DNA of 63,786 nucleotides from Bacteroidales bacterium (GCA_017446745.1 JAFSQF010000014.1:1-63786), one strand, 5' to 3'; positions 18,148 to 27,279 are shown, counted from the stretch's first letter. Notes: generated by a model from the sequence alone, not told the origin. Numbers and translations: made by a program.

Positions 18148-18170
18148 TTATGAACCACCGTGGTTCATAA
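18148..18170. promoter_or_regulatory. Perfect 23-bp palindrome upstream of rsfS
   Basis: TTATGAACCAC, one central C, then GTGGTTCATAA. The 11-base arms match perfectly. Its centre is 54 bases upstream of the rsfS ATG, where a repressor site or a 5'-leader hairpin would be expected. It may instead be one copy of a dispersed REP-like palindrome; no other copy is visible in this window. Confidence 0.6.
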
Positions 18171-18510
18171 AGCCTCTTATTCGCTCATCATTGCAAAACG
18201 CATTATTGTTTTTATTATTGTGTAATGGAAAAAAATAAGTTGATGAGTCTGATTGTTTAATTGTTTGATTGTTTGATTATGCTTTATAAATAAATGCATT
18301 ATCTAATCGGTTGACACATTTTGTTCTCTTTGGCGAGACTGCACGGTATGCTGTCCCATACCATTTATTTGACGAAGCGACACTCATTATCACCAGCATA
18401 GAACTTGCGAAAGTTGAGTTCATAAATAAACTCAACAAAGTTGCATTTATAACTTGAATTCTGCCCAAGGATTATTTCGCATTCTGCGAAAAAAAGGCTG
18501 TACGTTGACA

Positions 18511-18627
18511 TTACTTGTCAGGCAATGTCTCCCAGCCTTCGATGGTCCATGTGTCGATGTCGAAGCTTACGCCGACCCTCACTATCCGGCGCGGGTCGGT
18601 GGCAAACTGGGCGGCATAGTCCTTTGT
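18511..18627 (-). pseudogene. C-terminal remnant of AAA-ATPase-like / PD-(D/E)XK nuclease family protein
   Basis: Reading the minus strand, about 40 codons give KDYAAQFATDPRRIVRVGVS, then FDIDTWTIEGWETLPDK and a stop at 18513-18511. This resembles the C-terminal end of the large Bacteroidales family with an AAA-ATPase-like N-terminus and a PD-(D/E)XK nuclease C-terminus (phrases such as DPRRLFKIGVNFD). In-frame stops lie just upstream and no ATPase part remains, so only the tail survives. Confidence 0.55.
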
Positions 18628-18697
18628 CTCGATTAGTGATTAGGGTGCAAAAGTACACTTTTTTTTCTGAATGGCAGTCTCTGTGACTTATTTTTTA

Positions 18698-18705
18698 TAT
18701 CTTTG
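18698..18705 (+). promoter_or_regulatory. -7 promoter box for the M49-like lipoprotein gene
   Basis: TATCTTTG matches the TAnnTTTG consensus and lies 43 bases upstream of the chosen ATG, as expected for a short leader. The -33 box is not clear. Confidence 0.5.
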
Positions 18706-18748
18706 CAGTTTCTTAATGTGAATAATGTTTAATAAAAACGATATGATA

Positions 18749-20386
18749 ATGAAAAAATTAACTATTTTTGCTATGGCAGCAACTATGCTTGTGGCCGTGG
18801 GGTGCAAGGGAAAAAAACAAAGCACCACCGACCCTCTGATTCAACAAAAGGTGGACGAATATGCAGAATTTGAGCTCACCTCCGACCTCGTCAGCACCCT
18901 CTCGCCCAACGAGAAGGAACTGGTGAAAATCTTTATCCAAATCAGCGAGGTGATGGACGAAATCTACTGGGACCAGTATTTCGGCAACGAGAACCGCGCT
19001 GCCCTCGACACCCTTAGCGACCCCGCCGTCAAGGCTTTCGCCAACATCCAGTACGGCGCATGGGACCGCCTCGACAGCGAACGCCCCTTCGTGCCCGGCT
19101 ACGGTGAACGCCCCAAGGGCGCCAACTTCTACCCTGTGGACATGACTGCCGAGGAGTTCGACGCCCTCGACGACACCCTCAAGAACAGCCAATACAGCGT
19201 CATCCGCCGCGACGCTCAGGGCAAACTCTGCGTCCTGCCTTACCACGTGGCCTACAAGGAACAACTCGCCAAGGTCGACGCCCTCCTCGAGAAGGCTATA
19301 GCTCTGGCCGACAACGAAGGCCTCAAGAAATACCTCACCACCCGTCGCGAGGCTTTCAAGACCGACGACTACTTCGAGAGCGATATGGTATGGATGGATA
19401 TGAAAGACAGCAAGCTGGACTTCGTAGTGGGCCCCATCGAGAACTACGACGATGCCCTCTATGGACTGAAATGCTCGCAAGAGGCCTACGTCCTCATCAA
19501 GGACGAGGAGTGGAGCAACGACCTCAGCAAGTTCGCCGCCATGCTCCCCGAGATGCAGAAACTGCTGCCCTGCGACGAGAAGTATAAGAAAGAGGTACCT
19601 GGCACCGACTGCGACATCAATGTCTACGACGTGGTCTACTATGGTGGCGACTGCAACGCCGGCTCGAAGACCATCGCCATCAACCTGCCCAACGACGAGC
19701 GCGTACAGCTGGCCAAAGGCAGCCGCCGCCTCCAGCTCAAGAACGCCATGAAGGCTAAATTCGACAACATCATGATTCCCATCGCCAAGCTGATGGTGTG
19801 CGACGAGCAGGTCGACAGCGTGACCTTCAATGCTTTCTTCGGCAACACCTGCTATCATGAGGTGGCTCACGGTCTGGGTATCAAGAACACCGTCACGGGT
19901 CGTGGCCCCTGCCGCCAGGCTCTCGGCGCCCAGTACAGCGCATGGGAAGAGGCTAAGGCCGACGTCTGCGGTCTCTTCCTCACCGAGCAGCTCATAGAGC
20001 GCGGCGAGATCACCAACACCACCGTGGCACAGAACTACATCACCTTCATCGCCGGCATCCTCCGCAGTGTCCGCTTCGGAGCTACCGAGGCTCACGGCGT
20101 GGCCAATATTATGTGCTACAACTATTTCCTTGAGCATGGCGCTTTCAGCCGCAATGCTCAGGGCAAGTATGTCATCGATGTCGACAAGGCTCGTGAGGCT
20201 GCCCGCGGCTGGGCCGCCATCATTATCGCCATGGAGGGCGAGGGCGACATGGCTGCCGCTAAGGCTTACAGCGACAAGAACGGCAAAATCAGCATCGACC
20301 TCCAACGTGACCTCGACGCCATCCGCGACGCCAAAATCCCCCGCGACATAGTCTACAAGCAGGGCGCCTCCGTCCTCGGCCTTTAA
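18749..20386 (+). CDS. M49-like (dipeptidyl-peptidase III family) metallopeptidase, lipoprotein
   Basis: A predicted lipoprotein of 545 residues. I take the third in-frame ATG (18749), because it opens a standard lipoprotein signal, MKKLTIFAMAATMLVAVGCKGK. Near residue 370 is YHEVAHGLG, a zinc-binding motif of the HEXXH form, and about 30 residues later EEAKADVCGLF supplies the third zinc ligand, as in the EECRAE motif of M49. Classical M49 enzymes have HEXXGH with one extra residue; this shorter form is found in Bacteroidota homologues that databases sometimes mislabel as dihydrofolate reductase. It probably removes dipeptides from peptides in the periplasm. It has its own promoter upstream and a hairpin downstream. 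Confidence 0.8.
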   Translation: MKKLTIFAMAATMLVAVGCKGKKQSTTDPLIQQKVDEYAEFELTSDLVSTLSPNEKELVKIFIQISEVMDEIYWDQYFGNENRAALDTLSDPAVKAFANIQYGAWDRLDSERPFVPGYGERPKGANFYPVDMTAEEFDALDDTLKNSQYSVIRRDAQGKLCVLPYHVAYKEQLAKVDALLEKAIALADNEGLKKYLTTRREAFKTDDYFESDMVWMDMKDSKLDFVVGPIENYDDALYGLKCSQEAYVLIKDEEWSNDLSKFAAMLPEMQKLLPCDEKYKKEVPGTDCDINVYDVVYYGGDCNAGSKTIAINLPNDERVQLAKGSRRLQLKNAMKAKFDNIMIPIAKLMVCDEQVDSVTFNAFFGNTCYHEVAHGLGIKNTVTGRGPCRQALGAQYSAWEEAKADVCGLFLTEQLIERGEITNTTVAQNYITFIAGILRSVRFGATEAHGVANIMCYNYFLEHGAFSRNAQGKYVIDVDKAREAARGWAAIIIAMEGEGDMAAAKAYSDKNGKISIDLQRDLDAIRDAKIPRDIVYKQGASVLGL

Positions 20387-20432
20387 TACTATTCAGCGTT
20401 TTGAAAGCTGAAAACCACTTCTCATTACTATT

Positions 20433-20466
20433 TAAAGGTTGCCTACATCACTGCGGGCAACCTTTA
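20433..20466 (+). terminator. Hairpin terminator after the M49-like gene
   Basis: TAAAGGTTGCC (20433-20443) pairs with GGCAACCTTTA (20456-20466) around a 12-base loop. It is followed by a short T-rich stretch and lies just before the UvrA-like gene, so it should insulate the two genes. Confidence 0.6.
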
Positions 20467-20482
20467 TTTACGCTATAACTAT

Positions 20483-22741
20483 ATGTCACAGGATTTCGAC
20501 AATATCAAAATATGTGGGGCTACAGAAAACAACCTCAAGAACCTTAGCCTCAGCATCCCTAAACACCAAATCACCGTCGTGACCGGCGTGTCGGGCTCGG
20601 GGAAGTCCAGCCTGGTGCTCGACACCATTGCCGCCAAGTCGCGCCGCGAGCTCAACGACACCTTCCCCTCGTTCACCCAGCAGTACCTGCCCAAGTATGG
20701 CCGCCCTCATGTGGCGTCGATCGAGAACCTCCCCATCGCCATTGTCATCGAGCAGCGCAAGCCCTCGTCCAACTCGCGCTCCACTGTGGGCACCTACACC
20801 GACATCTATGCCCTGCTGCGGTTGCTCTTCTCGCGCATCGGCAAGCCTTTCGTGGGCTATTCCGACGCTTTCTCCTTCAACCACCCCTCGGGAAGTTGCC
20901 CGCGCTGCGCCGGTCTGGGCGAAATCCGCGAGCTCGACATCCACAAGCTGGTGGACTTCGACAAGTCGCTCAACGACGAGGATACCATCCATTACATAGC
21001 CTTCGGCAAAGGCGGTTGGCGCTGGATACGCTATGCCTACAGCGGCCTCTTCGACCTCGACAAGAAAATACGCGACTATTCGCCCGCCGAACTCGACCTC
21101 TTCCTCAACTCGCCTCAGATCAAACTGAAAAACCCTCCATCCAATTGGCCCAAGAGTGCAAAATACGAGGGCCTTATCCCCAGAATGTACCGCAGTATCA
21201 TCAACTCGGAGGAAGGCCTGCTGCATGCTGCGGTGCTCAACCCGATGCTGACCATGGGCACCTGCCCCGACTGCCACGGCACGCGCCTCAACGAGAAGAT
21301 CCGCTCCTGTCGCATCAACGGCCTCAATATCGCCGAGGTTACGGCCATGAACATCGAGGATTGCAAGGCGTGGGTCGACACTCTCGACAACCCCTTGGCT
21401 CAGGACCTCCGCACCGCGCTGACCGAAAGGCTGGCTGCCCTGGCCGAGATTGGGCTGGGCTACATCACCCTCGACCGCGCCGTGGGCACCCTCTCAGGTG
21501 GCGAGGCGCAGCGCTGCAAAATAGCCAAATACATCAATTCGCCACTCTCTGATGTGATGTATATCCTCGACGAACCAAGCGTGGGCCTCCACAACCACGA
21601 TATCATGCTGATGCAGAAATCGGTACAGAAACTTAAGAGACACGGCAATACGGTGATTCTTGTGGAACACCATCCGGAGATGATTAAAATCGCCGACCAT
21701 ATCATCGATATGGGACCTGGTGCCGGCGCCGACGGTGGCGAGATTATCTTCCAGGGCAGCTACGACCAGCTGCTCCAAAGCTCGTCGGCCACTGCCGTCA
21801 TGCTCGGCACGGGCGGCTCCGTCAAAGAGGAAGTTCGCCAACCCGAATCCTTCTTCCATCTCCAGAACGCCTCGCTGCACAACCTCAAGGATATCAACGT
21901 CGACTTTCCTCTGGGGGTGATGTGCGGCATCGCCGGCGTGGCAGGGTCGGGCAAAAGCTCGATGATGGAATGCTTCCGCAACGCCTATCCGCAGCCCGAC
22001 GACATCGTCTATATCAGCCAGAAGAACATAGGCATCAGCCTCCGCTCCACTCCGGCCACCTACCTCGACGTGGCCGACGATATCCGCAAGCTCTTCGCCA
22101 AAAGCAACAAGGTCAAGGCCGACCTCTTCTCGTTCAACGGCAAAGGGGGATGCCCTGTATGTCAAGGCAAGGGCGTAATAGTCAACGATATGGCTTTTAT
22201 GGACAGCATAGAGACGGTTTGCGAGGCCTGTGGTGGGCTGCGCTACAGCCCCGAGGTGCTGGCCTATAGGGTGGACGGCATGAATATCGCTCAGGTTATG
22301 GACCTCACTGCCGAGAAGGCCTGCCGGCTCTTCGCGGGCTCTGTCATCGCCGACAAGCTGCAACCCATGTTGCAGGTGGGTTTGGGCTACCTGCATCTCA
22401 ACCAGTCCCTCTCAACCCTTTCCGGCGGCGAGCTGCAACGCATCAAACTGGCCTCTTTCCTCCGCTGCAAGGGGCATGTCTTTATCCTTGACGAACCCAG
22501 CGACGGTCTGCACCTCAAGGATATCCGCCGTATCCTCGCCCTCTTCGACAGCCTTGTCGACGCCGGCAACTCCATCTTCCTTATCGAACACAATGTAGAG
22601 ATGCTGAAAAGGTGCGACTACATCATCGAACTGGGCCCTTCCGGCGGCAACAAGGGCGGTCATATCCTCTTTGCCGGCACACCTCTCCAGCTCCTCCATT
22701 GCCCCGCATCCGTCACCGCACCGTATTTGTGCGAACGTTGA
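20483..22741 (+). CDS. Short UvrA paralogue (UvrA2-like ABC ATPase)
   Basis: A soluble tandem ABC ATPase of 752 residues, against about 940 in canonical UvrA. The first Walker A GVSGSGKSS is at 35-43 and the second, GVAGSGKSS, near 486. ABC signatures LSGGEAQR and LSGGELQR are both present. Zinc-finger cysteines are at CPRCAGLG (about 139), CPDCHG (about 261), CPVCQGKG (about 556) and CEACGG (about 582). The phrase FSFNHPSGSCPRC occurs near 130, whereas canonical UvrA has it near 250, so the UvrB-binding domain is missing. This is the build of UvrA2-type proteins, tied in other bacteria to DNA-damage or drug tolerance without UvrB. It is a lone gene between a terminator and a convergent gene. 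Confidence 0.88.
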   Translation: MSQDFDNIKICGATENNLKNLSLSIPKHQITVVTGVSGSGKSSLVLDTIAAKSRRELNDTFPSFTQQYLPKYGRPHVASIENLPIAIVIEQRKPSSNSRSTVGTYTDIYALLRLLFSRIGKPFVGYSDAFSFNHPSGSCPRCAGLGEIRELDIHKLVDFDKSLNDEDTIHYIAFGKGGWRWIRYAYSGLFDLDKKIRDYSPAELDLFLNSPQIKLKNPPSNWPKSAKYEGLIPRMYRSIINSEEGLLHAAVLNPMLTMGTCPDCHGTRLNEKIRSCRINGLNIAEVTAMNIEDCKAWVDTLDNPLAQDLRTALTERLAALAEIGLGYITLDRAVGTLSGGEAQRCKIAKYINSPLSDVMYILDEPSVGLHNHDIMLMQKSVQKLKRHGNTVILVEHHPEMIKIADHIIDMGPGAGADGGEIIFQGSYDQLLQSSSATAVMLGTGGSVKEEVRQPESFFHLQNASLHNLKDINVDFPLGVMCGIAGVAGSGKSSMMECFRNAYPQPDDIVYISQKNIGISLRSTPATYLDVADDIRKLFAKSNKVKADLFSFNGKGGCPVCQGKGVIVNDMAFMDSIETVCEACGGLRYSPEVLAYRVDGMNIAQVMDLTAEKACRLFAGSVIADKLQPMLQVGLGYLHLNQSLSTLSGGELQRIKLASFLRCKGHVFILDEPSDGLHLKDIRRILALFDSLVDAGNSIFLIEHNVEMLKRCDYIIELGPSGGNKGGHILFAGTPLQLLHCPASVTAPYLCER

Positions 22742-22773
22742 TAGGGTCTGATGCCATTCTGCAATCTGATGAC

Positions 22774-25056
22774 TTACTTCTCTATGCTGTATTCGAGGAA
22801 CATGGTTTGGGTGATTTGCTCGCCGGCAACGCGAAGCGTGATGGGCAGGAACGACGAGACGGTGGGCTCGGCGCGACGGTTGTCCATACGCAGGTAGATG
22901 GTCAGCTCGCGACCGGGGGTCAGCTTGCTGTAGCCCACCACACTGACGTTGGGCGACCCCACGCTGATAAAGTCAAGCGCTGTCTCGCTTAGGGCTGTAT
23001 GTTGCAACGTCACTTGGAAGTCGGCGTACTCGCCAGTGAAGAAAGTGCCCACGTGCATGGCTCGCGTGGGAAGGTTCAGGCAGCTGATCATGCTGCTGTC
23101 GTCCTCTAAATACTGGTAGTCAAGTATCTCTATGCGTCGCTCTTTGGCTGCCTCCACGCTGTAGACCGATTTGTTGGTCTGCCCGCGGTCGTCGGAGACA
23201 CCCTCGGCGGCATGGCTGCTGCCGTAGGCCACCTCGCGAATTTGAAGCGAGCCCCCTCCAGTACCCATAAAACGCGTCAGCACACCTTTCTTGTATTCCA
23301 TCACCTGGTTGACGATGGAGGCTATGCGTCGCTTGGAGATGAGCTCGTTGTACTGCCCCGTGTGGATTGGACTGGCATATCCCGCCACGGTCATGCTGAT
23401 GCGGTGGCCTGCCTTGAGGTCGTCGAGGAGCAGGTTGAGGAACTGCTCGAAACGTTCGCAGTTGTACTGCACGTCGTAGTCGAAGAAGTAGTCGATGGCA
23501 TCGCAGATGGAGTCGTAGACCACGTTGCCGTTGGCCAGCGTGTGGGCGCGCTTGTAGTCGCCGCGCATGAACATATAGCGGTTGTAGGTCTGGAAATAGT
23601 TGGTGGATGTCGTGGCAAGCTTGGACTTGGGGTCGGGCTCGTCGTTGTGGAAATAGAGCTTGATGGGGAGCAGGTGGTGCACGGCCCCTTTCTGTGCCAC
23701 GGGTTCCTCTTCGCGCTCCACCTTGCGGCGCCGCTGGCGTTGGGGCCTCTCTTTTTTCCAGCTGTAGATGTCGTTGCAGCAGGTATTGCCGCTGATAAAA
23801 TAGCTGCCCTTACGGTTCGAGGTCAGATAACCACTGCCCGGGAGGTCGGCGTTGACGCTGAAATAGAGGTCGTTGGCGGGACTGTTGATGCTGTGGCCCA
23901 TGTTGACGGGCTCTTGCCAGCTGTCGCGCATTCCCTCTGAGCGGAAGATGTCGTAGCCGCCAAAGCCCAGATGCCAGTCCGACGAGAAAAAGAGCGTCCC
24001 ACTCGCGTTATCGTAGAATGGGGTTATCTCGTCGCCTATGGTGTTGACAGGTGTGCCGAGATTCACGGGGTCGGAAGGGGTGCGCCCCTCGCGGATTATG
24101 GTGTACCAGATGTCGAAGCCTCCCATGCTTCCGGGACGGTTGGAGGCAAAATAGAGAATGGTGGTGCTGTCGGGCAGGTAGCCTACAGTGGGCTGCGTGC
24201 TGCTATAGCCTTTCATGTTCACCGTGCCTCCCAGCCGGCGCGCCTTTTGCCATCGCCCTTTGTGGTAATGCGCCACATAGATGTCGCACGGGATATTGGC
24301 GAAATCATCAGGACTGCACAGCGTGAAGTAAATGCTCTGATGCAAAGGGTCGTAGGCCACGTTGCACGTATGCTTCTCTTTGTTGTTCAATCCCCAGGTG
24401 TTCAGGACTGCCTTGTTGGGACTGTCGCCACTGAAGTCGGCCTGGAAAATTTGGTTCAGCACCAGGTCGGAATTGATGGCATCCTTCGAGCCTGGTTTGG
24501 AGACTTCTTGCATTGAGGAGAAGAGCAGCAGGCTGTCGCCCAGCATGATGGCTCCGGATTCGCTGTACTCGCCATTGACGTTTTTCGACTCATGCCGCAC
24601 CACGTAGCCCGTGGTGTCGGGCACACTGTCGAGCACCCACTGGCAGGCTCGTGCCTCCTGGCGGGCTCGGGCTTCCAGGACTTCGTTGCGGGCGGCACGC
24701 AGATACGACTGGTAGAAGAGCAGCGCCGAGTCGGCTTGCCCATTGTTGCGGTACATGGCGGCAAGGAAGTATTCGCACTCCGGTAGTTGTAGGACTTCCG
24801 CCGACTGGGCTACAATGCGGTAGTAGCGTAGCGCCTCGCTATAGTTGTTGAACAGCCGGTACGACTCGCCAATCTTGAATGCCACTGCGGGAGCATGGCT
24901 TTTGTTGTATTCAGCCATATAGTGCTCTATGGCTGTGCCATAGTAGCCATACCGGAAGGCTTCGTCGCCAAGCTCTATATCCGACTGTGCTTTTATCATC
25001 GTGATATTTAAGACGAAAAAAGAAAAAAATGTTGATATTAGTATTTGTTTTTTCAT
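22774..25056 (-). CDS. TPR / PD40-repeat protein with degenerate OmpA-like domain, paired with PorP/SprF
   Basis: A signal peptide (MKKQILISTFFSFFVLNITMIKAQ) is followed by TPR-like helices (about 30-130, with AIEHYMAEYN and ALRYYRIVAQ), then WD40-like PD40 beta-propeller repeats (ILYFASNRPGSMGGFDIWYT, LFFSSDWHLGFGGYDIF). A weakly OmpA-like part follows (about 500-640, with VAGYASPIH and LISKRRIASIV) and a last beta-sandwich of about 100 residues. It starts 68 bases after the PorP/SprF gene. Such pairs are common in Bacteroidota with T9SS, where PorP/SprF proteins help export or anchor particular surface proteins. The last domain is unusual for PorE-type proteins, so I do not call it PorE. 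Confidence 0.8.
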   Translation of the reverse strand: MKKQILISTFFSFFVLNITMIKAQSDIELGDEAFRYGYYGTAIEHYMAEYNKSHAPAVAFKIGESYRLFNNYSEALRYYRIVAQSAEVLQLPECEYFLAAMYRNNGQADSALLFYQSYLRAARNEVLEARARQEARACQWVLDSVPDTTGYVVRHESKNVNGEYSESGAIMLGDSLLLFSSMQEVSKPGSKDAINSDLVLNQIFQADFSGDSPNKAVLNTWGLNNKEKHTCNVAYDPLHQSIYFTLCSPDDFANIPCDIYVAHYHKGRWQKARRLGGTVNMKGYSSTQPTVGYLPDSTTILYFASNRPGSMGGFDIWYTIIREGRTPSDPVNLGTPVNTIGDEITPFYDNASGTLFFSSDWHLGFGGYDIFRSEGMRDSWQEPVNMGHSINSPANDLYFSVNADLPGSGYLTSNRKGSYFISGNTCCNDIYSWKKERPQRQRRRKVEREEEPVAQKGAVHHLLPIKLYFHNDEPDPKSKLATTSTNYFQTYNRYMFMRGDYKRAHTLANGNVVYDSICDAIDYFFDYDVQYNCERFEQFLNLLLDDLKAGHRISMTVAGYASPIHTGQYNELISKRRIASIVNQVMEYKKGVLTRFMGTGGGSLQIREVAYGSSHAAEGVSDDRGQTNKSVYSVEAAKERRIEILDYQYLEDDSSMISCLNLPTRAMHVGTFFTGEYADFQVTLQHTALSETALDFISVGSPNVSVVGYSKLTPGRELTIYLRMDNRRAEPTVSSFLPITLRVAGEQITQTMFLEYSIEK

Positions 25057-25124
25057 ATATGAGAGATTGGTGAATGGTGATTAGTGATTAGTGAAATTAT
25101 AATTATTACCTATATGTCTTTGTT

Positions 25125-26159
25125 TCAAATGATTGGACATGGCATTGCTTTACGTTTCATGCGGTGTTGGTTTGCCAAGCGATAGACTATACCTATCTCG
25201 AACGCCCCTACCGAGTGCGATGCTGGTGTCAGCTTCGAGAGGTTGGCATCGTAGGTGAGGGCGAAAAGGAACGCGTTGTATTCCAGAGCGAACTCGGCCA
25301 AGGCGGCATCACGCCAGCGGTAGTGCAGCCCCGCCGAGAGGGTCACGAGCTGCTCCGTGGCCTCGCTGATGTACCATTTGGCATCGCCGCCAAGCATCAA
25401 CTCGGTGTTGTTTTTCTGCCTCATCAGGGCAAGGAGCGGCAGGAGCGACACAGTCGCCCAGGTGCGGTGCTCGGCACGGGCGTAGAGGCTGAATTTGCGC
25501 TCAATGAAGGCATCGTCAAGATTCATGTAGGAGATATTGGGCCGGTTGAGGTTGCGCCCCGACGCACCAATCTTGACATAGAGGTCGTCGTTGGGCTGGT
25601 AGAACCATGCTGCTCCTGCTCCGATGCTGAAGAAATTGACCCCTTGCTCTTCCAGCACGTCGCTGGGGTCTTCCATCTGGATGTCGTCGGTGCTGAATCC
25701 GGCCTGCCCGAAACCGGCTTCAACGGCAAACGAGACAAAGGTGTTGTTGTCTTTCCCTATGGCTCTATAGTACGAGAGGATGAGGTTCCCTGCCGTGGTG
25801 CCGTAGTGCAGGGTGCCGGCCCGGTCGCTGTAGAGGATCATGCCTATGCTGATGCCGTCGCGGTAATAGCGTCGCCGCAGTACGGAGAATTCCGCCGTGG
25901 CGGCAACGGTCTGGAAAGCCTTGCTCACCGAAGCCCACTGGTTGCGGTAGGATAGCCCGAAACGCCCCGTGCCGTCGAAAAAGCCACTGTAGGCCGGCAC
26001 AAAAAGGATGGGGTTGACATCAATCTGCGAGAAATGTATGTCCTGGGCCATGGCTCTGTCGGTGGTTGTAAGAACTAAGTTGAAAACGGCAAAACATAAA
26101 ATGACAAGCATACTCTTTTGCTTGACGTATGTGATTGTATGTCTGGCCAAGGGTTTCAA
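25125..26159 (-). CDS. PorP/SprF-family outer-membrane protein
   Basis: A beta-barrel-type outer-membrane protein of the PorP/SprF family linked to type IX secretion. After the signal peptide (ending in DRAMAQ) comes the family's opening pattern QDIHFSQIDVNPILFVPAYSG, followed by FGLSYRNQW. Alternating strands continue to the C-terminus. The first ATG at 26159 gives a long leader; the ATG at 26111 (MLVILCFAVF) would give a more standard signal peptide and may be the true start. The pair with the TPR/PD40 gene downstream suggests a complex at the cell surface. Both gaps around it hold GTGATTAGTGATTAGTGA-like spacer repeats. Confidence 0.88.
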   Translation of the reverse strand: MKPLARHTITYVKQKSMLVILCFAVFNLVLTTTDRAMAQDIHFSQIDVNPILFVPAYSGFFDGTGRFGLSYRNQWASVSKAFQTVAATAEFSVLRRRYYRDGISIGMILYSDRAGTLHYGTTAGNLILSYYRAIGKDNNTFVSFAVEAGFGQAGFSTDDIQMEDPSDVLEEQGVNFFSIGAGAAWFYQPNDDLYVKIGASGRNLNRPNISYMNLDDAFIERKFSLYARAEHRTWATVSLLPLLALMRQKNNTELMLGGDAKWYISEATEQLVTLSAGLHYRWRDAALAEFALEYNAFLFALTYDANLSKLTPASHSVGAFEIGIVYRLANQHRMKRKAMPCPII

Positions 26160-26271
26160 GCTAGTGATCGGTGATGAGTGATTAGTGATTGGTGATTAGT
26201 GAAATTACGAAGTTCTGCAAATTTCGTTCTTTTCGTGATGAAAAAGATCTTTCCGTCTGTTTAATAGGATT

Positions 26272-27279
26272 TCAGTTTGTGTAGGGTGGCAGGGAGATGT
26301 CGGCGAACTCGCCACGCAGGTATTTGAAGTGGCCTGCGATGCCCACCATGGCGGCATTGTCGGTGCAGAACTGGAAAGGAGGTACGAAGACCTGCCAGTG
26401 GTGTTTCTTGCCCAGCGCGGCGATGCCGTTGCGGAGATAGGAATTGGCCGACACGCCACCGGCAATAGCCACCTGGCGCACTTTGTGCTGCAAGGCGGCT
26501 TTCTCGAACTTCTTCAGCAGGAACCCCATGATGCATTTCTGTATCGAGGCACATAGGTCGGCCTTGTGATGCTCTATGAAGTCGGGCTCCTCAACCAGAC
26601 GGTCGCGCAAGAAATAAAGGAATGATGTCTTTATGCCGCTGAAGCTGTAGTCGTAGCCCGCTATATGTGGTGTGGCGAACTGGAAGGCATCGGCGTTGCC
26701 TTGCTGTGCCAGACGGTCGATGATGGGGCCCCCGGGATAGCCGAGGTCCATGATCTTGGCGGCTTTGTCGATGGCCTCGCCGGCGGCATCGTCGATGGTC
26801 TGCCCTATCAGCTCCATGTCGAAGTGGCTGTGGAGTAGCAGAATCTGGGTGTGCCCGCCGCTCACCAGCAGGCACATCAGCGGGAATTGGGGTGGGGGAG
26901 TGGCACTCTCGGGAGTGCGTATGAAGTGCGACAGCACGTGGGCTTGCAGGTGGTTGACCTCCACAAGAGGCACTCCCAGGGCTTGCGCAAAGCTCTTGGC
27001 GAACGACACGCCTACAAGCAACGAGCCCAGCAGCCCAGGCCCTCGTGTAAAGGCTACGGCGTCAATCTGCTCCTTCTCTATGCCGGCGTTGCGGATGGCG
27101 GTGTCTACCACCGGTACGATGTTCTGCTGGTGGGCTCGCGACGCCAACTCGGGCACCACGCCGCCATATTGCTCATGCACCTTCTGCGAGGCTATGACGT
27201 TGGAGAGCAAAAGGTCGTCGCGCAATACGGCTGCCGACGTGTCGTCGCACGACGACTCTATGGCAAGTATATATGACAT
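26272..27279 (-). CDS. tsaD: tRNA N6-adenosine threonylcarbamoyltransferase
   Basis: Transfers the threonylcarbamoyl group to A37 of tRNAs that read ANN codons. The metal-binding HxxxH is H110 and H114 in VNHLQAH, and the ASKHA nucleotide-binding parts are LAIESSCDDTSAAV at the start and AIAGGVSANSYLR near residue 270. The 335-residue length is standard. It is divergent from tamB, a pairing I recall from other Bacteroidales. A -7 box lies 68-75 bases upstream of the ATG. The gap to the ATG has GTTATTGTTTGATT-type spacer repeats. Confidence 0.97.
   Translation of the reverse strand: MSYILAIESSCDDTSAAVLRDDLLLSNVIASQKVHEQYGGVVPELASRAHQQNIVPVVDTAIRNAGIEKEQIDAVAFTRGPGLLGSLLVGVSFAKSFAQALGVPLVEVNHLQAHVLSHFIRTPESATPPPQFPLMCLLVSGGHTQILLLHSHFDMELIGQTIDDAAGEAIDKAAKIMDLGYPGGPIIDRLAQQGNADAFQFATPHIAGYDYSFSGIKTSFLYFLRDRLVEEPDFIEHHKADLCASIQKCIMGFLLKKFEKAALQHKVRQVAIAGGVSANSYLRNGIAALGKKHHWQVFVPPFQFCTDNAAMVGIAGHFKYLRGEFADISLPPYTN

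Larger units (their letters stand above)
18106..18748. other. Intergenic stretch with palindrome, spacer repeats and a gene remnant
   Basis: This gap between the divergent rsfS and M49-like genes contains a 23-bp palindrome (18148-18170), TTGTTTGATT microsatellite-like repeats near 18250-18280, the C-terminal remnant of an ATPase/nuclease gene (18511-18627), and a promoter for the M49-like gene (18698-18705). The piece between 18290 and 18470 shows broken frames that I do not recognise. Confidence 0.5.

Noticed and set aside
18758-20305. Long minus-strand frame of 515 codons opposite the M49-like gene
   Set aside because: It is antisense to a clear lipoprotein gene with a metallopeptidase motif; its translation shows only codon-bias shadow features.
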